NCBI RefSeq assembly: GCF_900176345.1
Contig: NZ_FWXU01000002.1
Span: forward strand, 186,001-250,000
DNA length: 64,000 nucleotides
From: Rhizobium sp. RU36D
GTDB taxonomy: Bacteria > Pseudomonadota > Alphaproteobacteria > Rhizobiales > Rhizobiaceae
Direction: 5' to 3'
This document shows positions 24,614-33,228 of the stretch, piece by piece (position 1 is the first letter of the stretch; each line of letters begins with the position of its first letter). A program made the translations under genes and the position numbers. The notes under the pieces are model-generated. The model saw only the letters and a list, made by a program, of their open reading frames with translations. It was not told the DNA's origin and made no database searches.

Positions 24614-25965
24614 GCGCGCCTGTTGTGCTGCTGATCGACGACGAGGCGGAACTGCGGCGTTCTACGGCGCAGGCGCTGGAACTCGTCGATCTCCCGGTGG
24701 AGTCCTTCGCTTCGGCAGAGGATGCCCTGACCCGCGTCGGTTTCGGCTTTCACGGCGTCGTCGTCACCGATATCCGCATGCGCGGCATGGATGGCATGAC
24801 CCTGATGCAGCGGGTGCGCGATATCGATCACGAGATCCCCGTCATTCTCGTAACCGGACATGGCGACGTGCAGCTGGCCGTGAAGGCTATGCGCGAAGGC
24901 GCCTATGATTTCCTCGAAAAGCCGTTTGCCCTGCAGACGCTGGCAGGCGTGATCCGGCGCGCACTCGACCGGCGCGGCCTGGTGCTGGAGAACCGCAGGC
25001 TGAGGGCCGTTGCGGGAAAACGGGATGACGTGGAGGCGCGGCTGCCGGGCCGCACGCCTGTGATGGTCGACCTGCGCTACCGGCTGCGCACCATCGGCGC
25101 CTCGGATGCCGATACGCTGATCATCGGCGCGACGGGGGCGGGCAAGGAAGTGGTGGCGCGCGCGCTGCACGACATCAGCAGCCGCGCCGAGCGGCCCTAT
25201 CTCGCCATCAATTGCGCCGCGCTGCCGGAGCAGCTGTTCGAAAGCGAGTTGTTCGGCCATGAGGCGGGCGCCTTTCCCGGGGCCATTCGGCCCCGCCATG
25301 GCAAGCTTGAGCATGGTCGCGGCGGCACCATCCTGCTCGATGAAATCGGCTCCATGCCGCTGGACCTGCAGGCGAAGTTCCTGCGGGTGCTGCAGGAGCG
25401 GACGATCACCCGCCTCGGCTCAAACGAAACCGTGACGCTCGATGTCCGCTTCATCGCCACCAGCAAGGTGGACCTGGAAGAGGAGGTCAATGCCGGGCGC
25501 TTCCGCGCCGATCTGCTCTATCGGCTCAATGTGGTGACGCTGCACGTGCCCTCGCTCGCTCAGCGCCGGGCGGATATTCCGCTGCTGTTCCTGCATCTGG
25601 TTCGCGAGGCGGCGGCGCGCTATGGACGCGACGATGTCGAAGTGCCGCCGGAGATCATTTCGGCTTTGGCCGAGCGGGAGTGGCCGGGCAATGTCCGGGA
25701 GTTGCGCAATGCCGCCGACCGGTTCGTGCTCGGTCTCGACATGCGGACCGGCGAGGGCGCCCCGGCCGATGAGCCCGACAGCCTGCGGCTGGCCGACCGG
25801 GTTTCCGCCTATGAACGGCGCATCATTGCCGGTGCGATCGCTGCTCATGGTGGCGCTCTCCGGCCCGTCTACGAGCAGCTCGGCATCTCCCGCAAGACGC
25901 TCTACGAGAAGATGCAGAAATACGGCCTCGACAAGAAGCACGCCCTGACCGACCTCGATGAATGA
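24610..25965 (+). CDS. DctD-like NtrC-family response regulator with GAFPGA loop
   Basis: AAA+ response regulator, 451 residues, cognate to the upstream kinase. The receiver domain has Asp10/Asp11 and phospho-acceptor Asp54 (VVTDIRM). The AAA+ domain has Walker A GATGAGKE (173-180), Walker B TILLDEIGSM and the arginine-finger region FRADLLYRLNV. The C-terminus has a Fis-type helix-turn-helix (YEQLGISRKTLYEKMQKYGL). The loop that contacts sigma-54 reads GAFPGA (220-225), with Pro223 in place of the nearly invariant Thr. Whether this regulator still activates sigma-54 is therefore uncertain. Two palindromes just downstream, before tctC, are its likely operators. Confidence 0.9.
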   Translation: MSAPVVLLIDDEAELRRSTAQALELVDLPVESFASAEDALTRVGFGFHGVVVTDIRMRGMDGMTLMQRVRDIDHEIPVILVTGHGDVQLAVKAMREGAYDFLEKPFALQTLAGVIRRALDRRGLVLENRRLRAVAGKRDDVEARLPGRTPVMVDLRYRLRTIGASDADTLIIGATGAGKEVVARALHDISSRAERPYLAINCAALPEQLFESELFGHEAGAFPGAIRPRHGKLEHGRGGTILLDEIGSMPLDLQAKFLRVLQERTITRLGSNETVTLDVRFIATSKVDLEEEVNAGRFRADLLYRLNVVTLHVPSLAQRRADIPLLFLHLVREAAARYGRDDVEVPPEIISALAEREWPGNVRELRNAADRFVLGLDMRTGEGAPADEPDSLRLADRVSAYERRIIAGAIAAHGGALRPVYEQLGISRKTLYEKMQKYGLDKKHALTDLDE

Positions 25966-25980
25966 GCGGATCCGGCCAAA

Positions 25981-25998
25981 TGGGTGGATTTCCACCCA
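25981..25998. promoter_or_regulatory. Palindromic operator 1 upstream of tctC
   Basis: TGGGTGGATTTCCACCCA is a perfect 8-bp inverted repeat with a 2-bp centre. It lies 16 bp after the regulator gene stop and about 175 bp before the tctC start, a typical upstream-activator position. It is a likely site for the DctD-like regulator. Confidence 0.65.
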
Positions 25999-26012
25999 GC
26001 AAGACGGGCCAT

Positions 26013-26030
26013 TGGGAAGAAATCCACCCA
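26013..26030. promoter_or_regulatory. Palindromic operator 2 upstream of tctC
   Basis: TGGGAAGAAATCCACCCA repeats operator 1 with one arm intact (TCCACCCA) and the other matching at six of eight positions. Centres are 32 bp apart, about three helical turns, which favours cooperative binding on one DNA face. Confidence 0.6.
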
Positions 26031-26171
26031 TGGTGCGCCGCAAACAGACGGAATACTTGTAAATCAGCATTGTTTCACATTGTGTGGCCCGCGTTTGCAG
26101 CGACTATTCCGCCAGCAGGTCCGGTTCCTGAGGATGAACCCGGACGTGTTTTGACCTGATGGGAGGAATTC

Positions 26172-27149
26172 ATGTCGCTTTTCAAAACCATGCTCGCCAC
26201 CACCGCCATGGCAACCGCGCTGATCGCCGGCGCTGCCCATGCCGAATATCCCGAGCGCAACATCACCATGGTCGTGCCCTTCGCGGCTGGCGGCCCGACC
26301 GACACGGTGGCTCGCCTTGTCGCTGAATCCATGTCCAAGGATCTCGGCCAGCAGATCATCGTCGAAAACGTCGGCGGCGCCGGCGGCACGCTCGGTGCCG
26401 GACGCGTGGCAAGCGCGGAGGCCGATGGCTATACCATCCTGCTGCATCACATCGGCATGGCCACCAGCGCCACGCTTTATCGCAAGCTGGCTTATGACAC
26501 GCTGAACGCCTTCGAATATGTCGGCCTCGTCACCGAAGTGCCGATGACCATCGTGGCACGCAAGGACCTTGAGCCGACCGACCTCAAGGGCCTGATCGAC
26601 TACGTCAAGGCCAACAAGGACAAGGTGACCGTTGCCAATGCCGGCATCGGCGCTGCCTCCCACCTTTGCGGCATGCTGTTCATGAGCGCAATCGAGACGC
26701 CGCTGGTCACCGTTCCCTACAAGGGCACCGGTCCTGCCATGACCGACCTCCTGGGCGGCCAGGTCGACATCATGTGCGACCAGACGACCAACACCACGAA
26801 GCAGATCCAGGGCGGCACGATCAAGGCCTATGCGGTGACCTCGCCGAAGCGCCTCGACATCTTCCCCGACCTGCCGACCGCCGTCGAAGGTGGCCTCTCC
26901 GGCTTCGAAGTTGGCATCTGGCACGGCGTCTATGCGCCGAAGGGCACGCCGTCGGAAGCGGTGGAGAAGCTCTCGGCCTCGCTGAAAAAGGCTCTGGCCG
27001 ACCAGAATGTCGCAGCCCGCTTCGCCGAACTCGGCACCGCGCCGTCGCCCGAGGCTGACGCCACCCCGGCGGCGCTCAAGGCCAAGCTCGAAAGCGAGAT
27101 TGCACGCTGGAAGCCGGTCATCGAAGCTGCCGGCCAATACGCCGACTAA
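26172..27149 (+). CDS. tctC: Tripartite tricarboxylate transporter substrate-binding protein TctC
   Basis: Periplasmic Bug-family receptor for a carboxylate, 325 residues. The signal peptide is FKTMLATTAMATALIAGAAHA (cleavage near residue 24). The mature start is EYPERNITMVVPFAAGGPTD, the family's ligand-binding P-loop-like segment, with VENVGGAGGTLGAGRVA after it. GGGAGGAATTC precedes the ATG. It sits downstream of the two-component pair and its candidate operators. An intrinsic terminator separates it from tctB, as expected for a binding protein made in excess over the membrane parts. Confidence 0.94.
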   Translation: MSLFKTMLATTAMATALIAGAAHAEYPERNITMVVPFAAGGPTDTVARLVAESMSKDLGQQIIVENVGGAGGTLGAGRVASAEADGYTILLHHIGMATSATLYRKLAYDTLNAFEYVGLVTEVPMTIVARKDLEPTDLKGLIDYVKANKDKVTVANAGIGAASHLCGMLFMSAIETPLVTVPYKGTGPAMTDLLGGQVDIMCDQTTNTTKQIQGGTIKAYAVTSPKRLDIFPDLPTAVEGGLSGFEVGIWHGVYAPKGTPSEAVEKLSASLKKALADQNVAARFAELGTAPSPEADATPAALKAKLESEIARWKPVIEAAGQYAD

Positions 27150-27174
27150 GCCAATCTGAGACGCCCATGCAGAG

Positions 27175-27206
27175 CTTCCCCGGCCAATTCGCCGGGGAGG
27201 TTTTTT
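27175..27206 (+). terminator. Intrinsic terminator between tctC and tctB
   Basis: CTTCCCCGGC (27175-27184) pairs with GCCGGGGAGG (27191-27200), allowing one G-U, around a 6-nt loop, and is followed by six T (27201-27206). It is a textbook rho-independent terminator and should limit read-through from tctC into tctBA. Confidence 0.85.
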
Positions 27207-27285
27207 GTGCCGGCCAGCGGCCGCCATTCTGCCCGCGATCAGGCGCAGCACGCGGCAAGCCGGGCTCACTCCCAGGGGACAAAAA

Positions 27286-27747
27286 ATGGCATCCTTCAGC
27301 ATAGACAGAACTAACGCGCTCTGCGGCGGCGCGTTCATCGGATTAGGGCTGTTCTTCACGGTCCAGTCGCTGTCGCTCGATCTTGGAACCGCATTGCGCA
27401 TGGGGCCGGGCTATTTCCCGCTCGTCCTGTCCGTCATTCTCATCCTGCTCGGCCTTGTGATCCTCGGGCAGGCCTTCCGGGAGCAGGGAGAACCGATCGG
27501 ACGGCTGGCCTGGCGCGGCATGCTGTTCATTCTCCCGGCACCGGTGCTGTTCGGCCTCACCGTGCGTGGCCTGGGTTTTGTCCCGGCGCTGTTCCTGGCC
27601 TCCTTCATCGCCTCATTTGCCTCGCAGCGCATGCGTCCACTGGGCGCCGTGGCGCTGGCGGCGGCGATCACGGTGTTCTCGGTTCTGGTGTTCAGCTACG
27701 CGCTGGGCCTGCCGTTCGAGCGCTTTGGCCCCTGGACCCGTTTCTGA
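27286..27747 (+). CDS. tctB: Tripartite tricarboxylate transporter small membrane subunit TctB
   Basis: Small inner-membrane subunit, 153 residues with four hydrophobic segments (CGGAFIGLGLFFTVQSL, GPGYFPLVLSVILILLGLVI, LFILPAPVLFGLTVRGLGF, AVALAAAITVFSVLVFSYAL). The GPGYFP motif is characteristic of TctB. I use the ATG at 27286, preceded by GGGGAC; the frame extends upstream to 27205, but that part overlaps the terminator region and has no family similarity. Nine bases separate it from tctA. Confidence 0.92.
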   Translation: MASFSIDRTNALCGGAFIGLGLFFTVQSLSLDLGTALRMGPGYFPLVLSVILILLGLVILGQAFREQGEPIGRLAWRGMLFILPAPVLFGLTVRGLGFVPALFLASFIASFASQRMRPLGAVALAAAITVFSVLVFSYALGLPFERFGPWTRF

Positions 27748-27756
27748 GGATCGACG

Positions 27757-29262
27757 ATGGAACTCTTCAGCAATCTCGCATTGGGATTTTCCACCGCAGG
27801 TTCGATCGAGAACCTGTTCTTCTGCCTGATCGGCGTGCTGCTCGGCACCCTGATCGGCGTATTGCCCGGCATCGGCGCCACGGCGACGATCGCCATGCTC
27901 CTGCCGATCACCTTCCAGCTCGAGCCGGTCTCCTCGCTCATCATGCTGGCCGGCATCTATTACGGCGCCCAGTATGGCGGTTCCACCACCGCCATCCTGA
28001 TCAACATGCCCGGCGAATCCTCCTCGGCGGTGACCGCCATCGATGGCTACCAGATGGCCCGCAACGGTCGCGCCGGCGCCGCCCTTGCGATCGCCGCGCT
28101 CGGATCGTTCTTCGCCGGCACGGTCTCGACCTTCCTCGTCGCCATCTTCGCGCCGCCACTTACCGCAATCGCGCTGGAATTCGGCGCGGCGGAGTATTTC
28201 TCGCTGATGGTCGTGGGCTTGGTATCGTCGATTGCGCTCGCCCATGGCTCGATCGTCAAGGCGCTGGCCATGGTGGCGCTCGGCCTGCTGCTCGGCCTCG
28301 TCGGCACGGACATCTATACCGGAACCCCGCGCTTCACGCTTGGCATCCGCGAATATGCCGATGGGTTGAACTTCGTGGCGCTGGCGGTCGGCGTGTTCGG
28401 CATTGCCGAAATCCTGCGCAACCTGGAAGGCGAGATCAGCCGCTCCGTGCTGATCAAGAAGGTCTCTGGCCTGATGCCGACCCGCGACGACTTCCGCCAG
28501 ATGGTCGGGCCGGTCCTGCGCGGCACGGGTATCGGGTCTGCGCTTGGCATCCTGCCCGGCGGCGGCGCGATCCTGGCCGCCTTCGCCTCCTACACCGTGG
28601 AAAAGAAGCTCTCCAAAAATCCGGAGCAGTTCGGCCACGGCGCCATCGCCGGCGTTGCCGGTCCCGAATCCGCCAACAATGCCGGCGCCCAGACCTCGTT
28701 CATTCCGCTGCTGACACTCGGCATCCCGGCAAACCCCGTCATGGCGCTGATGGTCGGCGCAATGATCATCCAGGGCATCGTTCCGGGTCCCAATGTCGCG
28801 ACCGAGCAGCCGGCGCTGTTCTGGGGCATTATCGCCTCCATGTGGATCGGCAACCTGATGCTGGTGGTGCTGAACCTGCCGCTAATCGGCATGTGGGTGA
28901 AGCTGCTGACGGTGCCGTATTACGTGCTGTTCCCGACGATCATGGCCTTCTGCTCGATCGGCGTCTACAGCGTCAACAGCAATGTCTACGACCTCTACGC
29001 CGTCGCCTTCTTCGGCCTGGTCGGCTACATCCTGGTCAAGCTGCGCTGCGAGCCAGCCCCGCTGCTGCTCGGCTTCGTGCTGGGGCCGCTGCTGGAGGAA
29101 AACCTGCGCCGGGCGATGATCCTGTCGCGAGGAGACCCGACCACCTTCCTGACCCGGCCGATCAGCGCCACGCTGCTTCTGATCGCGCTTGCCGTCCTGA
29201 TCGTGGTGTTCCTGCCCAACGTCAAGGCAAAGCGCGAGGCGGTCTTCCAGGAAGAGGATTGA
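27757..29262 (+). CDS. tctA: Tripartite tricarboxylate transporter large permease TctA
   Basis: Large inner-membrane subunit, 501 residues with about 11-12 helices, driving carboxylate uptake by ion symport with TctC and TctB. Conserved family motifs are GVLPGIGATATIAMLLPITF near the N-terminus, GAQYGGSTTAILINMPGE and the repeat-like GSALGILPGGGAILAAFASY, with GPESANNAGAQTSFIPLLTLGIP after it. Length is normal. It ends 18 bp before a strong hairpin. Confidence 0.96.
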   Translation: MELFSNLALGFSTAGSIENLFFCLIGVLLGTLIGVLPGIGATATIAMLLPITFQLEPVSSLIMLAGIYYGAQYGGSTTAILINMPGESSSAVTAIDGYQMARNGRAGAALAIAALGSFFAGTVSTFLVAIFAPPLTAIALEFGAAEYFSLMVVGLVSSIALAHGSIVKALAMVALGLLLGLVGTDIYTGTPRFTLGIREYADGLNFVALAVGVFGIAEILRNLEGEISRSVLIKKVSGLMPTRDDFRQMVGPVLRGTGIGSALGILPGGGAILAAFASYTVEKKLSKNPEQFGHGAIAGVAGPESANNAGAQTSFIPLLTLGIPANPVMALMVGAMIIQGIVPGPNVATEQPALFWGIIASMWIGNLMLVVLNLPLIGMWVKLLTVPYYVLFPTIMAFCSIGVYSVNSNVYDLYAVAFFGLVGYILVKLRCEPAPLLLGFVLGPLLEENLRRAMILSRGDPTTFLTRPISATLLLIALAVLIVVFLPNVKAKREAVFQEED

Positions 29263-29280
29263 TCGACCTGCCATCCGATA

Positions 29281-29313
29281 CCGCTGCGCCATCCCATGGC
29301 GCAGCGGATTTAA
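29281..29313 (+). terminator. Terminator after tctA
   Basis: CCGCTGCGCCAT (29281-29292) and ATGGCGCAGCGG (29296-29307) are a perfect 12-bp stem with a CCC loop, followed by ATTTAAT. It closes the tct operon. Confidence 0.75.
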
Positions 29314-29438
29314 TCAATACGCGCGACAAAAGGTCTCGACCTGCTTGGGCTGCATGGCTGGCCTGTTTTTCCCGCGCTTGTACTTGGAGGGTGTCGCGCA
29401 CATCTTAAGCTCGTAGAACAAAGAAAGCGAGCAAGACG

Positions 29439-29603
29439 ATGTCCACCCTCCGCAAGTCCGCCAGCCTGGGCTTTTTCGGCCGAGCCTTTGCTGTAATGAG
29501 CGCCGCCACCGCAGCCGCCGCAGCCGTTGAAGGCCATCGCCGTCCGCGCGATCGCGACCTCAAGACCCTCGGCATCGACCCCACGGAATTCCCCCGCTAC
29601 TAA
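29439..29603 (+). CDS. Small rhizobial protein, 54 aa, unknown function
   Basis: Short open frame starting MSTLRKSASLGFFGRAFAVM, with an Ala-rich hydrophobic middle (SAATAAAAAVE) and a C-terminal tail ending RDRDLKTLGIDPTEF. The tail pattern (basic residues, then a D-L-x-x-L-G-I-D-P motif) resembles small conserved proteins I associate with rhizobia, related in style to DUF1127 proteins. No function can be assigned. It is free-standing between the tct terminator and recQ. There is no strong Shine-Dalgarno (AAGAAAG at best). Confidence 0.6.
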   Translation: MSTLRKSASLGFFGRAFAVMSAATAAAAAVEGHRRPRDRDLKTLGIDPTEFPRY

Positions 29604-29697
29604 CGGTTCGAAAGATCGGCCATCCCCAGTCCATCAACAACTGGCTGAGGTGGTGCGCCAAGCTCTCGCGGCAGGCCCGTCATCCATGCCATAACGG

Positions 29698-31578
29698 ATG
29701 ACCCAAGCCGAAAGCGATTCCATGCCGATACACAAGCACCGCACCGACCCACTGTTCGACACGCCGGTCGGCAATCCCCTTGAGATCCTGAAGTCTGTCT
29801 ACGGCTACCCAGCCTTTCGCGGGCGGCAGGCGGAGGTGGTCGATCAAGTCGTGCGTGGCGGCGATGCGGTGGTGCTGTTTCCCACGGGTGCGGGCAAATC
29901 CCTGTGCTTCCAGATCCCGGCGCTGTGCCGCGAAGGTGTCGGCGTCGTGGTTTCGCCGCTGATCGCGCTGATGCGCGACCAGGTGGAGGCCTTGAAGCAG
30001 CTCGGCGTGCGCGCCGCCGCGCTCAATTCCTCGCTATCGAGGGAAGATTATGTCGAGGTGCGGCGTGCCATATCAAACGGCGCGCTCGATCTTTTATATG
30101 TCACGCCGGAACGCATCGTGACCCCCTCCTTCAAGGAGATCATCGGGCAGGCGCGGATCGCGCTGTTTGCCATCGATGAGGCGCATTGCGTCTCCCAATG
30201 GGGCCATGATTTCCGCCCCGAATACCGCGAGCTCGGCCAGCTTGCCGAGCAGTTTCCCGGTGTTCCCCGGATTGCGCTTACCGCAACGGCCGACCCGCAT
30301 ACGCGCGAAGACATCATTGACCGGCTTCAGCTGCGCTCCGCCAAGGTCTACACCACCTCCTTCGACCGTCCCAATATCGCCTATGAAATCGTCGAGCGGG
30401 ACCAGCCGCGCCAGCAATTGCTGCGCTTTCTCTCGCGTCACAAAGGCTCCAGCGGCATCGTCTACTGCCTGTCCCGCGCCAAGGTGGAGGATACGGCCGA
30501 GTGGCTGGAGGGGCAGGGTGTGCGGGCACTTCCCTACCATGCCGGCATGGATCGGGCAGTCCGCGATGCCAACCAGGATGCCTTCCTCAGGGAAGAAGAC
30601 CTTTGCCTGGTGGCGACGGTCGCCTTCGGCATGGGCATCGACAAGCCAAACGTCCGCTATGTCGCCCATCTCGACCTGCCGGGATCGGTGGAAGCCTATT
30701 ATCAGGAGACCGGGCGTGCAGGCCGCGACGGCCTGCCCTCTGAGGTCTGGATGGCCTATGGCATGGCGGATGTCATCCAGCGCGGCCGGATGATCGACGA
30801 GGGCAATTCCAGCGATGACGTCAAGCGGGTCGAGCGCGCCAAGCTCAACGCCCTGCTCGCCATCTGCGAAACGCCGGGCTGCCGCCGTCAGGCGATCCTC
30901 GCGCATTTCGGCGAAGCCCATCAAGGCGGCTGCGGCAATTGCGATACCTGCCTGAAACCCGTCGAAACCTGGGATGGAACCGACGCTGCCATCAAGGCGC
31001 TGGCGGCGATCTATCGGACGGGCGAACGCTTTGCCACCGGCCATCTGGTCGACGTGCTGCTCGGGAACGTCAACGACAAGACCACCCGTTTCGGCCATAC
31101 GGACATGCCGGTCTTTGGCGCCGGGAAGGATATCTCGTCCAAGACCTGGCAATCGGTCTATCGGCAATTGCTGGCGGCTGGCCTGGTCAGCGTCGATCAC
31201 GGCGCTTTCGGCGCGCTCAAGCTGCAGCCGGAGGCGCGCGCGGTGTTCAAGCGCGAGCGGGAAATCCGGTTCCGCAAGGACAGGCCGACCTCGGCCAAGG
31301 CCTCGCGCGGCGCGTCAGCGAGTTCGGCCAATGCCAGGGCGGCCTTGCGGGATTCCGATGCCGTGCTGTTCGAAGCGCTGAGGGTGGTTCGAACCACGAT
31401 CGCCCGGGAGCTTTCCATTCCGCCCTATATGGTCTTCCCCGATACCACGCTCGCAGCATTCGCGCGGGAGCGTCCCACCGACCATGACGAGATGCTGGAT
31501 ATCACGGGCGTCGGCCAATCCAAGCTCGACCGATACGGCGACGCCTTCCTGGAGGTGATCCTGGCGCATCTGGATTGA
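29698..31578 (+). CDS. recQ: ATP-dependent DNA helicase RecQ
   Basis: Superfamily 2 3'-5' helicase for recombination and fork repair, 626 residues. Motif I is [12 protein letters not shown] (Lys67) and motif II is the DEAH-type [18 protein letters not shown], including the RecQ-specific aromatic loop. Motif III is ALTATAD and motif VI is [12 protein letters not shown]. The zinc-binding Cys are visible in CETPGCRRQ and GGCGNCDTC. The C-terminal HRDC domain (about 540-615) has [17 protein letters not shown] and [13 protein letters not shown]. Domain set and length match E. coli RecQ. Confidence 0.97.
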   Translation: MTQAESDSMPIHKHRTDPLFDTPVGNPLEILKSVYGYPAFRGRQAEVVDQVVRGGDAVVLFPTGAGKSLCFQIPALCREGVGVVVSPLIALMRDQVEALKQLGVRAAALNSSLSREDYVEVRRAISNGALDLLYVTPERIVTPSFKEIIGQARIALFAIDEAHCVSQWGHDFRPEYRELGQLAEQFPGVPRIALTATADPHTREDIIDRLQLRSAKVYTTSFDRPNIAYEIVERDQPRQQLLRFLSRHKGSSGIVYCLSRAKVEDTAEWLEGQGVRALPYHAGMDRAVRDANQDAFLREEDLCLVATVAFGMGIDKPNVRYVAHLDLPGSVEAYYQETGRAGRDGLPSEVWMAYGMADVIQRGRMIDEGNSSDDVKRVERAKLNALLAICETPGCRRQAILAHFGEAHQGGCGNCDTCLKPVETWDGTDAAIKALAAIYRTGERFATGHLVDVLLGNVNDKTTRFGHTDMPVFGAGKDISSKTWQSVYRQLLAAGLVSVDHGAFGALKLQPEARAVFKREREIRFRKDRPTSAKASRGASASSANARAALRDSDAVLFEALRVVRTTIARELSIPPYMVFPDTTLAAFARERPTDHDEMLDITGVGQSKLDRYGDAFLEVILAHLD

Positions 31579-31589
31579 TGCCTGTTATG

Positions 31590-33041
31590 TCAGCCCATCG
31601 ATCCCAGTGCGGCAATGATTTGTTGATCCAGCGCCGGCCTCACGGGTCCATGCGCCGCCTCGAAGCGGCTTGCGGCGCGCAACGTATCGATATCCGCGCG
31701 CGGCGGGCCGATGATCTGGATGCCGCAGGGCAGGCCCGTTGCTGAAACGCCTGCCGGCATGGCGGCCACCGGCAGACCCGCCATGGTCGGTCCGATCACC
31801 ACTTCCATCCAGCGATGATAGGTATCCATGCTACGTCCGCCCACCACCTTCGGCCAGGAAAGCCCGGCATCGAATGGCAGCACCTGGGCAGAGGGAAGCA
31901 CGAGGAAATCGTAGCGCTCGAACAGCCCCAGCATATAGCGATACCAGTCGCTGCGGGTCAGCGAGGCGGCGTAGATGTCGCTCGCCATCAGCGGCGCGCC
32001 GTTTTCCACTTCCCAGATCGCTTCCGGCTTCATCCGGGCGCGGCGGCTCTCGTCGGCATAGTCCGCCCGCTGGCCACCGGCCACGAGGAAATGGCGCAGC
32101 ACCCGCCAGGCCCGCCACAGCGCATCCATGTCAAATCCGGACGGCACGGTTTCGACGGCAAGACCCATGGTCTCGAAGGTGGTCAAGGATTTTGCGCAGA
32201 TCTCGATTACCTCGGGATCGAAGGGCAGGTAGCCGTTGTAGTCGCCAAGCCAGCCGATCCGACCCTTGGCAAAGACGGGCTTGTCGGAGGCCATGGCCAT
32301 ATCGCCTGCGGGTAGCGACAGGGGGCAGCGCGGATCATATCCCGCCTGGACCTGCAATAGCGCATGCACATCGGCCACCGTACGACCCATGGGCCCGGCG
32401 ACAGAGAGTTGGCCGAGGAAAAGTTCTTGGCCGGGATCCGGCACACGGCCGAAGCTCGGGCGGAAGCCGACAACGCCGTTGAAGCTTGCGGGATTGCGCA
32501 GTGACCCCATCATGTCGCTGCCGTCGGCAATCGGCAGCATATGGGTCGCGAGTGCCGCCGCCGCCCCGCCACTTGATCCGCCCGCCGACCGGCTAAGGTC
32601 ATGGGGGTTGCGGGTCACGCCGAAGACGCTGTTATAGGTGTGCGAGCCCAGCCCCATCTCAGGCGTGTTGGTCTTGCCGATGAAGATGGCGCCCGCCGCA
32701 CGCAGGCGGGCAACATGGATGTCGTCCTCCTCTGCGACCACGCCGGCATAATTCGGCGAGCCCTGGGAGGTAGGCAGGCCCTTGGCATTCGACAGGTCCT
32801 TGATTGCCATGGGCATGCCATGCAGCCAGCCGCGCGAGTGTCCCTGGTCAAGCTCCTGATCGGCGGTCCGCGCCGCCGCCACCAATTCCTCGGTCTCCCG
32901 GCGGCTGACGATCGCGTTCACGAGCGGATTGATCCGGTCGATCCGCTCGATAAAACCCGCCATGACTGCCTCGCAGGAAACCTCGCGCCGGTGGATGGCC
33001 TGGGAAAGATCGAGGGCGGAAAGGCTGGTGATGTCGTGCAT
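31590..33041 (-). CDS. Amidase signature enzyme
   Basis: Hydrolase of C-N amide bonds, 483 residues. The Ser-cisSer-Lys triad is readable: Lys81 (MPMAIKDLSNAKG), cis-Ser156 in SAGGSSGGAAAAL, and nucleophile Ser180 in DMMGSLRNPASFNG. This places it with the amidase-signature family (GatA-like fold), most like uncharacterised bacterial amidases; it is not GatA because no gatBC neighbours exist. The substrate is unknown. It is convergent with recQ (11-bp gap) and is separated from the heme operon upstream by a RIME1-type repeat. Confidence 0.92.
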   Translation of the reverse strand: MHDITSLSALDLSQAIHRREVSCEAVMAGFIERIDRINPLVNAIVSRRETEELVAAARTADQELDQGHSRGWLHGMPMAIKDLSNAKGLPTSQGSPNYAGVVAEEDDIHVARLRAAGAIFIGKTNTPEMGLGSHTYNSVFGVTRNPHDLSRSAGGSSGGAAAALATHMLPIADGSDMMGSLRNPASFNGVVGFRPSFGRVPDPGQELFLGQLSVAGPMGRTVADVHALLQVQAGYDPRCPLSLPAGDMAMASDKPVFAKGRIGWLGDYNGYLPFDPEVIEICAKSLTTFETMGLAVETVPSGFDMDALWRAWRVLRHFLVAGGQRADYADESRRARMKPEAIWEVENGAPLMASDIYAASLTRSDWYRYMLGLFERYDFLVLPSAQVLPFDAGLSWPKVVGGRSMDTYHRWMEVVIGPTMAGLPVAAMPAGVSATGLPCGIQIIGPPRADIDTLRAASRFEAAHGPVRPALDQQIIAALGSMG

Positions 33042-33086
33042 GATATCGCCTGAGAGAGGGAGATCGAATCTGTGGCGGACATCTTA

Positions 33087-33191
33087 GAGCATGTCGCGCA
33101 AAAGTGTGCCGCGGTTTTGCGATTACGACATGCTCAAAAACAAAGGACTAAAGCGAGGAAAGCGAATCTGAAAGATCGCGACGCGCTTTAG
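33087..33191. repeat. RIME1-type rhizobial intergenic mosaic element
   Basis: About 105 bp with two palindromes. The first has perfect 10-bp arms GAGCATGTCG (33087-33096) and CGACATGCTC (33126-33135). The second has arms CTAAAGCG (33148-33155) and CGCTTTAG (33184-33191). Sequence and layout are those of RIME1 in Rhizobium and Agrobacterium. It fills most of the gap between the ChaN-like gene and the amidase gene and may act as an mRNA hairpin. Confidence 0.8.
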
Positions 33192-33228
33192 CCATTTGCC
33201 TGCCCGCGTCGATCTCTCTCCCTGGCGT

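Noticed and set aside
26085..26099. Sigma-54-like TGGC-N7-TTGCA-type sequence before tctC (and a similar one near 22760 before the kinase gene)
   Set aside because: Only 9 bases separate GG and GC in both; sigma-54 promoters need 10. I do not annotate them, though the coincidence with the GAFPGA variant is noted.
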